DNA from: Rhabditophanes sp. KR3021
Taxonomy: Eukaryota > Nematoda > Chromadorea > Rhabditida > Alloionematidae
DNA length: 64,000 nt
Assembly (NCBI GenBank): GCA_963281155.1
Contig: CAUJLY010000004.1
Coordinates: 5,146,001-5,210,000, forward strand
Reading direction: 5' to 3'
In this document: positions 24,001 to 34,833 of the stretch, piece after piece
How positions within the stretch are numbered: position 1 is the first letter of the stretch
How the letters are laid out: every line of letters begins with the position of its first letter
Translations under genes and position numbers: made by a program
Notes under the pieces: generated by a model
What the model saw: only the letters and a program-made list of their open reading frames with translations
What the model was told of the DNA's origin: nothing
Database searches by the model: none

Positions 24001-25441
24001 GCTTTTCCAGAGTTGTTCTGGGAATGTGCCTCAAGCTGCATTTTTGGAAAAAGTGTTGCATATATTTGTAGAGCTGGAAGAACTGAGTCTAATGCCATGC
24101 ACAAAAGCTTAAAAGCTCAAATGGTCTGTCTGTAGGGTCAGCTAATAATGTAGGATCACAAAAGGTAGAAATATTGTTTTTTTGTAATGAGTTTAAACGA
24201 GCCAAAAAACGTTTGCATTAATCAAAACTCTTAGAAAGATAAAAGCTCATTTGAGTAGGGATAGACCGCCTGCAAGGCAATGATAAAGAAAGGAAGTTTT
24301 GAAAAATGCGTTCTATGTCTGGTTATATAATTATAAACTTTAAGATTCTCATTTTTAACGAATGATTTTGTAATATTTGGTTGACTCAATGTTGGTAGAG
24401 ATCGCTATAAATTTTTGGATTTGAAAAGCACTATTACCAAATTTTAATTATTATAATAATTTGCTTAAATTCGCTCATGTTTAACTTAAAAAAGGGTATT
24501 TTTCCTCATTTTTAATTTGTGAATTTTATGTGTTAAAAATTTGCCTTCATCGTGCCACATTTCATTAATATAGATGTCCATCTAAACAAAAAAACTAAAT
24601 GAGTAGTAATAAAGTTTAAAATTACTTCAAAATCATTGGTAATTTCACTTATTGACGAAATTTCCTATAAAACGAAAATGATTGAAAATATAGAATTAAA
24701 ACAAAGAATTGATATCAAAGCTACCTGTATCCAGAATTCGACGTGTACTTCTACGCCACCCTTTGTTGCTAAAATAAATTAAATTAACTTCAAAATTGAA
24801 AAACAAAATTTTCATATATGCCATAATTCGAAAACAAAATATATTTTAATTAAAACTGATAATTCAAAAACAAAAAATTAGCATTTTCAATTATTTTGAA
24901 TGTCCCTTGTTCTACGTAAACGGTTCAAAATAAAACATTAACTTCTATTTTATGATTTCATCTTTAAAAGCTAGTGTCCTTAAAGAATTAATTGAAATGA
25001 ACATTTTAATGTCAGACACTGCTACCTCTAAATGAAGTTGTCACCATCAATTGAAGGAATGAGATGAAAATTTGATGATAACTAAATATATTTGCTTTTT
25101 ATAAAATCTACGACTGTCTACGTAGGAAATATTAATTCTAATACATAGTTACAAATATTTTACGGGAAAGATTTTAATTATGATGCCATCAATGTGCTTA
25201 TTATAAACTTACATGGGACTTTAAATTTACTATATCCTGTTCCATTCAGCAATTTGTCTATTATTGCCGTATCCGAAGTACAATTTTGTTTTGCTTTAGC
25301 GGTTGGATCATAATGATCAACTGCTTCATCTTTTTCATATGAATATTCATCGTCCAAACCAGTGTAAGTGCAGCTAGCATGTTTGACAATTAAATATAGA
25401 GATATTAATGACAATAAATGTTTTAAAATCAGTGTTGCCAT
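21091..25441 (-). CDS. Cys-loop ligand-gated chloride channel subunit (channel 1)
   Basis: Fifteen exons join in perfect phase to 442 residues: 25441-25213, 24768-24725, 24664-24626, 24581-24545, 23647-23585, 23535-23466, 23094-23060, 23002-22959, 22543-22347, 22298-22147, 22095-22056, 21595-21574, 21532-21463, 21417-21172, 21131-21091. A signal peptide is followed by the ligand domain ([45 protein letters not shown]). The Cys-loop is [15 protein letters not shown], with exactly 13 residues between cysteines. TM1 is [17 protein letters not shown]2 begins [13 protein letters not shown]; the PAR motif marks anion selectivity in GABA/glycine-type receptors. TM3 follows [11 protein letters not shown], and TM4 is [13 protein letters not shown]. 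Intron 4 needs a GC donor (GAAG|GCAAAT). Ligand is unknown. An in-frame Met lies 15 nt upstream. Confidence 0.9.
22559..22921. mobile_element. MITE-like element within channel 1 intron 8
   Basis: A 14-bp perfect inverted repeat, CACGGTGGTCAAAT at 22559-22572 and its reverse complement at 22908-22921, bounds 363 nt of the 415-nt intron. No ORF of substance lies inside. The ends are 16 and 38 nt from the splice sites. No clear target-site duplication can be seen. Confidence 0.7.
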
Positions 25442-25456
25442 ATTAAAAAATAGCAA

Positions 25457-26595
25457 GTAATAAGAGGCACTAACTTAAAAATTTACAATTGAAAAGTGTT
25501 ATTAACTGATTTAAAGTGGTGTGAAAATTTGAGACCTACCTTAAATGTACTGAAGACCACTCGAACATGAAATAATTTCACTCAAAAGCTAATGGAAGTC
25601 TGAATATGTGGTACAAATTGTTGGTTATTTTTGATAATGTAAACGAAAAATGGTACTCAAAGAATGTATAAACTATTTATGGACCGCCCTTCTATACGAT
25701 CAAACACCTCGAGGCGTTAAATAAAATAGTTTTGTTTATGTATGAATTAAGGGTGTAAGAAAATGATAGCAAAAGTTGATAAACTTTTTAGTTTTAAATT
25801 CTGAAATGAATCGGAAATATGACATTAGGAAAATAAGAACCTTTAGTGTAGCGGATATAATGGTTGGTCTAAAGGCTTTTTATCATTTAAAGAAACTACA
25901 TTAAGGAAATCAAATGAAAACTGAGAAATAAAAATTATTAGATATGATAATGCATTGAATGTTTAATTTATATTTATTTATACTCATTCTGTAAAATAGT
26001 CAAAAATTACTTTTATTATCTTCTAAATGTATTAGTTGTCAAAAATAATAACAATTCGGATAATGGCGCAAAAATGATATTTATGATAAACTTCTGAATA
26101 TTGTCTGCTGTAAGATTACATTTAAGCTTTTTTATAAACAAATTTATTAGAGTACTTTTGATAACAAATTATGTGACTTTTGATGAATAAATTGGTTGTA
26201 TTTCACCTTACATAATTAAATGTGTTATTGTTTACATATCTTCGACATTTCAAATAAACTATTTCATATCACTAATTTTTTGTTATCTTTAAAATTACAA
26301 TTTATAAAGAAAACTTTATTTATCAATTACAAAGACTCAACATATTTACTTCAAGCAATTTTTTAATTTTAATTAAACAAGTGTGGATCAGACGGTTTTA
26401 TCGAGAATGTTCGGTTCCCGTTTCACGAAAAAAGTGAATTCCGTTATAATCACTTCCACGTTTGAACTGAATAAGGATAATTAAGTAAATTGTCCACTGC
26501 AAATCTTTTGGTTAAATGCGACTCACACATTATATGGGCTGGGTTAAATATCTGCCTATCATATACAGGTCACGTACATACTATAAAATAATATC
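25457..26595. other. Intergenic stretch, no gene seen
   Basis: AT-rich 1.1-kb gap upstream of channel gene 1 and downstream of UVSSA. No coding frame, RNA gene or repeat recognised; it should include the channel promoter near its left edge. Confidence 0.6.
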
Positions 26596-28080
26596 TTATT
26601 TTCGTTTTCTTCCAAATAACTTTTTCTGTAAAAAGTAAATTATTTATAGTCACCTTAAGATAATTTACCTCTAAACTTGAACGAACATTATTTTTGCTCT
26701 TATCTTTAACCGTTGTTTTAGAAGAACATTCTTCACTTAATTTCTTTTTACCTCCAAAAGTAGGTTTAAAGTCAACACCTGTTGTTGTTTTCAGTGTTTT
26801 CAGATAACTATTTTGAATTTGTTTTTCAGTTTTTGATGTTGTTGGTGGTAGCGTGCAATAATCTTTATGTATCAAAACACCATTTAAGTCGTGCGGGCCG
26901 GTTGCTTTATGTTGCAGGCAAAAAAAGTTCTTATTTGGACATAAAGACTCATTAATTATTGAAAGCATTGCTGGGTTGTTTAAAATTGCAGTTGGCGCAG
27001 AATCGGACAATAATAATGGGGCATCTAAATCAACATCTTCAAAATCTGAATTGTCAGAAACATCAGCTGGATGGCTTTGAAATATTGATAATTTATCTAT
27101 TCCCAACTCATTGCATTTTTTGATTTCGATTTGCAAAATATTTCGAAAGTTTCCAATTTCCTTTACAAATTCAATTTCAAATTTATTTGTGGCATTCCGA
27201 AGACGTTTCAACTTCCGTGTTAAAATTTTCGTTACATTAGATACCTAAAATAAAAATCAGTTGAGATCATCAAAGACGTCAAAGATACCTCCAAATATAA
27301 TGATTTCAATTTATCTAATGTCGATTTGTTGTCCGAAGTCTCAGTTATCTTATATGCTTCGGGTGGAATAAAAACTTTTATCTCTGTGTTTATATCGTAA
27401 CCATGAGCATTGTTGGCATTTTGCTTATTATAAGGACACACTTTGACCGAAATATCACTTTCAGCAGAACTAGATGGAATATCAATTTTGGGAATGAGCA
27501 ATTCCATTAATTGAGACATTTCCTTTAAACAGCTGTTCATTTGTATGCGTAATTCCTGCACATGCTTTTGTGCCTTTTCACATTTTTCCAAAAATAGCAT
27601 TTTTAATCGCGAATCTTTTTCTTCCTGCAATTTTAGTGATTGAGAGTCTAAATGTACTAGCATGTTTGCAACCGTTTTCAATTTAACATATTTATCTTGA
27701 TATTTAGAAACCCAATTATTAAGTATTCTTCGTGCTTCGCTGTCGGATGGCTCCGATTTAGCTCTTTCAGTGTTATTTGATGAATTATCAATGTATATGA
27801 CTTTATCAAGCAAATTTTTAATGTGTGTTGAATAATAAAGCGTAAACGCGGGGTATTTACCAAAAAAATAATCTGCAATCATTATACTCGATAATCGCAT
27901 ATCATAATTCTTGTGGTAAAGTTTTTTAATAAGAATTTGTGCCAAAACAATAAAGAAATGTTCATTATTATTAATCTCATTTTCTAGTTGATTTAGAATA
28001 TTCCCATTCAAACTGTTCTTCGTTTTATCATAACTTAGATAGAGAGTTTGTAAATAGTTCTTAATAAAATCAGAAGACAT
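26596..28080 (-). CDS. UVSSA: UVSSA, transcription-coupled repair scaffold
   Basis: Three exons (28080-27289, 27244-26669, 26625-26596) give 465 residues. The N-terminal VHS-like helical domain (1-170) has the UVSSA pattern MRLSSIMIADYFFGKYPAF and ILNNWVSKYQDKYVKLKTVANML. A helical middle follows. The C-terminal domain carries LCPNKNFFCLQHKATGPHDLNGVLIHKD, the Cys/His cluster of DUF2043 found in UVSSA. UVSSA binds stalled RNA polymerase II with CSA/CSB and brings TFIIH and USP7. The last exon adds only KKLFGRKRK, a basic end that could be a nuclear signal; intron retention would replace it with a different tail. Intron 1 begins, and exon 2 begins, with the same bases AGGTATCT across the junction. 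Confidence 0.8.
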
Positions 28081-28194
28081 TACCAATCTAAAGTAAGTAA
28101 TATATAAGATTTAAAATATTATTAAATGTAATGGAATGGATAAGACCTTAAGAAGTTAAACAAGTTTTATACAAGTATTTATAGTTAAAATAGT

Positions 28195-29070
28195 TTATTT
28201 TCTCCATTCTTCTCTTCTTGGAGCTACCTTGTTATGCACTTTTTTGTAAACAGGAATGTCTTTCTTAAGCATCATCTCTCTAATTTTCCATCTTAAAGCC
28301 AAACGTTTTTGTTCTCCAGGAGCTGGCCGTTTATCCCACTCCTTTTTGTAAAGATGATATTTCTTAACAGGATCATGCCGGTAGTCTAATCTCCCTGGAA
28401 CTTCTGATTGTCCTTTGTATCTCATGCATGGACTCATCTCATTTTTCATCCTGATTGCTTTATTTTCAGCAATTACTTGTCGATATGTCACCGGATTTGA
28501 TTCATCATCATATTCCTCACCATCCATCGTCACCATGCTTTTCTCTAGTTCAACAAAATCATCATCATCACAGGTTAACTGTAGCAACTAAAAATATATA
28601 ATATAATTGACATATGATTAAATAAGACTTACAAGTCTGTCGCACTTTTCTATTTCAGAATAAATCTTGGTTAATGTTTCCTGACCTCTTCCTAATAACA
28701 AGTTTGTGGTGCTTGAATGTAATGGCGTATAACTTTTGTAATTGTCGTTTCTAGATAAAGACAACTTTGATGGTGTCTTGAAAATATCCTTATTAGTTTT
28801 GGCATTTTTAAAAGAATTAAATGGATTACGATCACTTAAAAAGTCCACCTCATTAATTTTGCAGTCTGAAAACAAGCCGCCTTCTGCATGTTCTCTAAAA
28901 CAGTTTTCTTCATTCTCATTGATAGCTATAAAAAGGACATTGGTACAAATGAACTGTAAAATTTACATACCATCTATGAAATCTCTGAGCAAGGGTGAAT
29001 CCATGACATATCCCATATCATCCAGTACTGATTTAACCTCTTCAATCGTATATTGACTGATTACTGCCAT
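28195..29070 (-). CDS. HYLS1: HYLS1, centriolar/ciliogenesis protein
   Basis: Three exons (29070-28971, 28925-28633, 28587-28195) give 261 residues. The N-terminus starts MAVISQYTIEEVKSVLDDMG, as an N-terminal helix. The hallmark HYLS-1 box is near the C-terminus: RHDPVKKYHLYKKEWDKRPAPGEQ followed by LALRWKIREMML. This matches the family pattern DPV.(R/K)Y..YK..W.....PGE...LRW.(V/I)RE.ML. HYLS1 binds SAS-4 in centrioles and is needed for cilium formation, so the organism should build centriole-based cilia. The middle is polar and of low conservation. Confidence 0.9.
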
Positions 29071-29689
29071 AGTTAGGTAAGAAAGTGAAATTGTTCCCAC
29101 AAAATGTCCAGTGCTGATATTGGGGTGGTGTTTTCATAATGCCCCAAAACGATTTTTTTCCAAAGCATTGGAATAATATGTATTTGATTTAAAATGTGCT
29201 TGGTGCTATATTATACAATCTGACAAATAAACAATAATAAAAGATTATGGAAGGAAGGAATATAAGTGTAATTAAATATCGCCACACTTTTTAACTATAT
29301 AACAAAGAATTTAAGTCATTATAAAGTAGAAATAAGTGAATATTAAAAGAATATACTCAAAACATCTATTAGGTGTTTTGTTTTCTCTCTGTTCTCTCGG
29401 ATAATAATAGTCTTATTGCTAGTTTTCGATTTCCTGAATTCCCACAACGAATTGATGCTTTATGCTCATTGGAATTTCGTACAAATTTACACATTCATGT
29501 TTGAATTTTTTTACCAACTCATTTTACGTATTTGATTAAATTATTTATTTCTACTATTTTCTTAAAAATGTCAAATGAAATAAACGGAGTTAAAAGGTAT
29601 TTATTAAACAAAACATTTAAAATTACGGTTTTAAAAAAATAGGAAGTAGTTATCTTTTTTAATATTATTATTTGGTTCAAAGAATTCTT

Positions 29690-31150
29690 CTAGGATAAGA
29701 TTTGCGACTTTTTATTCATTTCTGGATAATGTTCCAACACACTTAACTTGAACCGGCTTTGATGTCGGTCCAAAGTCTAGACTTACAATCTTTTCCTTTC
29801 CTCTTAAACGACGTTTTGTGGCAGCGACATCGGACGAATGGCTACTAAAACGTATTATTATATTTCAAGTCTCCCCAAAATAATATTTTTTGGTATGATT
29901 CTACATCATGAACACATAATGTTTTCCCTTCAGAGCTCGCAAATCTTGTTTAAGAGCTGTAAAACTTCATCATCATTTAATTCAATTTCTTTTCATCGTC
30001 TACTTCAGCTTTTACTCCCAATTCAAAGCTCCTTATTAATTCATCTTTCAAATCCTTCGCCAGCACTTTTGCCGTCTCTCTTTCTGGTGTATTGTCTTCC
30101 AATTCCTTGATCCTTTCTCTAACTGCGAGCAACTGAGCTTTTAGTCCATCACAAGTAAATTACTGAAGTGGTAATTGCCATCCAACTGTGTATTGTAAAG
30201 TTTACAAAAAACTCCTTCTTTTCGTTCGAAGCATCAATGTTATGGAAAGCATATACTAAGTTCCAGAAGTCTTCATGATCAAGACACATCACCATTCCTT
30301 TTACAATTGTATTATCTGGACTATTGCCCAGTTTACCTTTACATAATTTGCCATTCATATCAGGTTTGGGTTTAAAAGTTTCCCCAATCTCCCATCATCA
30401 TATCTGTGTGGATATCTATTTTGAAAGCGCCTGCGTGTTTTCATAAGATTAATCTCATCAATTTCATTAACTTTTTCCATCCTACAAAAGCAGCATAGGT
30501 CTGGGACTCACTAAGTCCGTCTACTGGCGGCATATTCAGAGCATTAATGCTGCGTTTTATTTTCATCTCAATATCAAAGGAGCATCTTGTAAATGCAGGA
30601 TACTTGCAGGACGGATAGACGATGTGGTGTAACATTTCTCTCAGAAACAAAAACATCAAATCCCTAGGTGCAAGGTTGGTAATAGTTTCTATATTTTTCT
30701 GCTCCGAATATTGTTGCACTAGTATAGGGGATTTCAACTATATCAATGAGTGTGACAAACAGCTTTCTTTCTTCAATATTCAACTTCTTATCATGATTGA
30801 AATCAGACTCATTTTCCCCAAGCTCTGATCGATCTAAAATAATTATTGCATTAACATATGCTTTTAAACTTACTATCTATGACTTGATAACCATTTTGTG
30901 GCAGACAAACTCTGCCGACTACAATCCTATCACTTCCATCATCAGCTATTTGGGTTCGATCTAAAATAAATAAGTTTCAAGTTCACTATCATCCCCAAAA
31001 TTTGTACTTCTGGTGAAAGGCAAGCTTTTCTGAGCTCAACTTATTCAAGATTTTCTTTGGATTCAGCGATGTATCAGTTGCTTGGAGATTTTTAGGAATT
31101 ATAGAACCTATAATAGACGCTAGTATCTTATACCGGGCTTTAATCTAAAT
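29690..31150 (-). pseudogene. Decayed copy 2 of the multi-copy coding repeat
   Basis: Minus-strand coding fragments run from about 31.1 to 29.7 kb in changing frames. They include DDGSDRIVVGRVCLPQ near 30.95 kb, LNIEERKLFVTLIDIVEIP near 30.77 kb, RDLMFLFLREMLHHIV near 30.65 kb, ERIKELEDNTPERETAKVL near 30.1 kb and KIVSLDFGPTSKPVQVK near 29.8 kb. The helical TPE-rich part resembles the TPEE..GKATKV stretch of the copy in the FAH intron, which is the reason for grouping. At least one GTAAGT/TTTTAG pair near 30.87 kb could be an intron of the original gene. Several stops and frameshifts make it non-functional. Protein identity is unknown. Confidence 0.45.
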
Positions 31151-31788
31151 AGAAAATTCCTCATAAGTAATATCCAATCCTTGGTAGCAACTCATGTTTT
31201 AAAAGGGATCTGATACCTGGCTTTAATTGATGCTCGAAAAAAAATAAGAATTAGATTAATTCAATAATATATCACGATAAAAAAAACATAAGTAATTCGA
31301 ATAAGAGTATTAAAAATAATTAATTTTTGTTGGAATATTAGCCTACTTTCAGCGAACCTAATTGCAAAGCTTTTCGGTTTTCCCGCTACTCAAAGCTTAA
31401 AAACCATAACAGACTAATAAAGAACCCGTCATTTGTTATTCGTAAACCATACTCTTTACCTTCGAGTAGTCTATTTATGTGAGACATAAAATTATTTAAC
31501 TTGAATTAGGCACATCGATTATCAAATAGCTTTTAGCTAACATTCAAACTACAAAATCTTAGACCAGAGTCGATAGGGTGTGTCACTAACACGATAATTT
31601 AAAAATTAAAAGCATGCATCATTTTTACGTTAATATTTTAATTTACAAAACGGAATTCCAGAAAAATTAATGAAGAAACTAACCAAACTTCTGAATTTAT
31701 AACAAAAGTTTTAAAAATTGAAGAGCATCGTAATGCTATAGCTTTAAAAAACGGATCTGGGTCTTCAAATCAAAAGGTTACAGATGTT

Positions 31789-32934
31789 ATGGATAAAACT
31801 GATTGTATCTATGACTCTGAGGAAGATACCAAAGAGTCAGAAGAAGATCCTGATAACTCGAGGAATTCATGTGGGGGTAGTACAAGCGGTTCTGTAGAAA
31901 GCCGTGAATTCATTGCTTTAACAAAAAAATTTATCCAGCACGTACACACAGGGCGAGGTGGGGCAATTGATTTAAACTCAGTAAGTTTATTGCGGCCAAA
32001 ACTTACATGTTATCTTTAACAGACTGCTGAACAATTAAATGCCAACTCGAAAGATACTTTTTTTGATATTGCAGATATTTTAGAGGGAGTAGGTTTACTG
32101 GAAAAGAAATCTATGAATCTTCTCAACTGGAAGGGCAATAGCTGGATTCCTAAGCAAGGGCCTAAATGGGATGGTAAAATTAACGAACGGGAGCATGTGA
32201 TAAAACTTCAAAACGAAATTGTCAAACTAGACGAAAAGGAAAAGGAATTAGATGATTATCTATTCTGGGCCAGACAAAGCATAAAAAATGTATGTGAAGG
32301 TGGTAGTATTGCCAAACTGAACTATATGACGCCACAAGATTTTAATCGCATTTATGATGATAAAACTGTTTTAATAGTGAAAGGACCCCGAGGAACAGTT
32401 TTTAATCAGGGAACAACCCAAAAAAAGAATGATAAAAATGTCTATCCCTTAAAAATATACTCCGAATTTTTACCAATGAATGTTATCCACATAAACAAAA
32501 AACCCGTCGAATCGGAAACTAACTTTGAACATGACGACGAACTTCCGCCTGAAACGTCACAGTTTTACTACGAGGATAATGAAACAGAATTCTTTGTTAA
32601 CGATAATCCTCAACAAGAGTACCAAGAAGACTATCAAGATGGTTCCTATTCATTCAGTGCAAATGGAGAAGTCGTTCAAGTTTTAGGTCAAGAACATCAC
32701 ATTAATTATGAAGAAGACAATCATTTCAACGGCGACTCCATTTACCCTGAAAATGTTGTTCCAATCCAAAATGAAGTACCATTAATTACTGAAACATTAA
32801 CGGAATCTATCATGAATCAAACACCGGATAATTTTTATCATTTCACAACATTTCTAGAGCCACTTCCAAAGCCTAGGGACTATATTTTCGGATTTCATGA
32901 TACTTCATCACAAATTTTTAGAACTGATATGTAG
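31789..32934 (+). CDS. E2F-family transcription factor with altered DNA-recognition helix
   Basis: Two exons (31789-31980, 32023-32934) give 367 residues. An acidic N-terminus precedes a winged-helix domain (ALTKKFIQHV, IDLNSTAEQL, ILEGVGLLEKKS, NLLNWKG). The leucine-rich coiled coil and marked box follow (LQNEIVKLDEKEKELDDYL, LNYMTPQDFNRIYDDKTVLIVKGP). Near the C-terminus, RDYIFGFHDTSSQIF is shaped like the retinoblastoma-binding box (DYxFGL...). The normally invariant RRIYD of E2F proteins reads KDTFFD here. The reading frame stays open some 150 nt upstream of the first Met, so a 5' exon may be missing. E2F proteins pair with DP to drive S-phase genes. Confidence 0.85.
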
Positions 32935-33246
32935 TTGTTTCGTCCAGAATTTATAATTAGTTTTTGCAAAAACATTTCAACAACGATAAATAAATTTGAA
33001 TATGTTATTTAATGTATGCTTTTATTAAAATAGCTTTTGCACAATTTACAAAACAATACATTTTAAATTACATTAACCATATTAATTAGTCGTTTATCAA
33101 AGTGTATTTTTTCAAAGAGACATAAATTATAATATTATAGAGCAATTGATTGTAAAAGAACTTAAAGTCATTATTTTAGATTAAGTGGAATATATGCCAA
33201 ACTAATGTTTATTCTTCATTTAAATACATCTCCAACTTTATTGACT

Positions 33247-33435
33247 TTATTTTAAGCTATTTCCCTTTGTTCCATCTTTATTTTCGAACTGTCTTTTTTT
33301 AACTATATTTTTAATCGTTCCACCTTTATTTCCAATTATTTCGGCACTACCAAAGTTCTTAGACTCTAATTTAGGGAAATGGACGATATTAGTAGTATCT
33401 CTATGCATTTTATTCACATTTTGTTCTTTCCACAA
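33247..33435 (-). CDS. Possible C-terminal coding fragment, unknown
   Basis: A 62-codon frame ending NSLK, rich in Lys/Asn, lies between the E2F 3' end and the type I membrane gene. The same strand just upstream (33.59-33.45 kb) has a further open stretch (KQILPNKRIPPGQNVEEIL) in another frame, possibly an exon of the same small gene or of the membrane gene's tail. No motif is recognised, and I cannot assemble a convincing transcript. Confidence 0.2.
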   Translation of the reverse strand: MWKEQNVNKMHRDTTNIVHFPKLESKNFGSAEIIGNKGGTIKNIVKKRQFENKDGTKGNSLK

Positions 33436-33598
33436 GTTCTTATTAGGGTGCCAATTAGAACAAGGAATTATTGGAGCCCATCATCATGTTTAGGAAAACC
33501 TTGCAGCAATTTCTTTTTAAGTATTTCTTCAACATTTTGTCCTGGTGGTATTCTCTTATTTGGAAGTATTTGTTTTGGTTGTTCCGTTTCGGCTACTT

Positions 33599-34833
33599 TT
33601 ATGCCGGTTTAAAACAATTTAAATTTGGAAAAAGACATAACGGTAAAATACAAATTCCTAATACAACAGCAAGAATAATTCCAATTATTGTCAAAATATT
33701 AACTTTAGATGGCTCCGTGGTATTTAAAGGTTCTAAATTTTGAGTAGCGCCATTCTTCACATTCATAATACTAACGAATGTTGGAACATAATCATATAGT
33801 TCAGCTATACAATAGCCATCTAAAATTGTCTTATTTGGATCAACAGTGTATATACAAACTTTGAAATTTTGTCTAACTTTCACATCCCGGCTTACTATTA
33901 CAAAATGATCTTCAAAAAACTGTAATGAGATGTTACTAAAACAGGAATCTTGAAAGCTGAATTGACTTCCGTATCGTTGTAAACACTTAAATTATACTTC
34001 ATACAGTTTATTGTTTTGTTTTTGATAATTCACTATTGTCAGTCATATTTAAAGAAGTTTCCGTCAAAAGTAACTTTTCCAAAAAACAGTTGAAATTCTA
34101 TTGGGGGTTTCTCTGTTAATGCTTGCTTTCCATGCAATTGTTTCTTTGTTTTCATAGCTGAAATGGATATGGGTCAATGTATCAGACCGAGATTGGCCCA
34201 TATTCACAATGTCTTGAAGCATTATCCTGTCCAAATTGCAGATACGATTAGCATGGCCCACGGTGTAATAGATTAAAGAAGTAAAAGACTCAGTGTTCAG
34301 AATAGCTAATGAATCTCCACTTTCAGGCCTAACTCTTGTATATTGCAATCTAAAAAGTAATTATTTTATAATAGGTAAATCATTTGACTTACGAAGCAAT
34401 TCTTGTAATTCCAAAAAGATCATCTAACTCCCGACCAAGTAGATAATAGTAATTAGTTCTGTTAAAATCATATGGCATTGAAACATATTCATATTTTAAT
34501 TCCCAATCTACCCCTCTAGGTTTTTTTCTTGCCTTCGTGCTCAACGTAAAATATTCCGATTTACTTTCATTTGTATAATCAACCAAATTGAATTTAAAAT
34601 CGTGCAGCAAAAAATAAACTTGAATTTTTGAAACTAGTATGCCGATATAAATTACTTAACCTGCATTGTCCTACAAAATGATGAATTGTACTTACAAATT
34701 GTGCCATTATAAATTTCTTACTTGACAAAAAAAGAGAATGATTAGATTGAAGATTCTTGAGACTAATTTCGAAAGCATTAATTGAGTATATTAAGGCATA
34801 CAAATTTAATAAAACATATAAGTTGATTATCAT
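33599..34833 (-). CDS. Type I membrane glycoprotein, family not identified
   Basis: A signal peptide (MIINLYVLLNLYALIYSINA) starts at 34833. Good coding exons follow at about 34610-34395, 34334-34150 and 33950-33599. The last contains a single membrane helix (NILTIIGIILAVVLGICIL) and a very short tail. Several N-glycosylation sequons and scattered cysteines suggest a luminal or extracellular ectodomain of about 300 residues. The general plan (signal, glycosylated ectodomain, one helix, short tail) recalls LAMP-type proteins, but the LAMP cysteine pattern cannot be confirmed. Exon boundaries in the first and middle parts are ambiguous; two or more splicing patterns keep an open frame. Confidence 0.45.

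Noticed and set aside
25045..25081. Possible extra exon of channel 1 between exons 1 and 2
   Set aside because: It has AG and GT at its ends but the wrong phase. Joining exon 1 directly to 24768 gives the expected channel sequence and length.
27240..27296. AGGTATCT shared by both boundaries of UVSSA intron 1 as proof of intron gain
   Set aside because: Four of the eight bases are nearly fixed by splice consensus; with about 70 introns in view one such match is expected now and then. Not used as evidence by itself.
34661..34695. A 25-nt intron followed by a 10-nt micro-exon in the type I membrane gene
   Set aside because: The phases work, but longer and ordinary introns starting at GTAAGA near 34724 and ending at tactag or ttcaag near 34640-34620 also keep the frame, so the tiny intron is not needed.
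33599..34833. Naming the type I membrane protein a LAMP
   Set aside because: Overall plan fits, but the paired cysteines and the GY-Phi tail motif of LAMP proteins are not present in any frame I could assemble.
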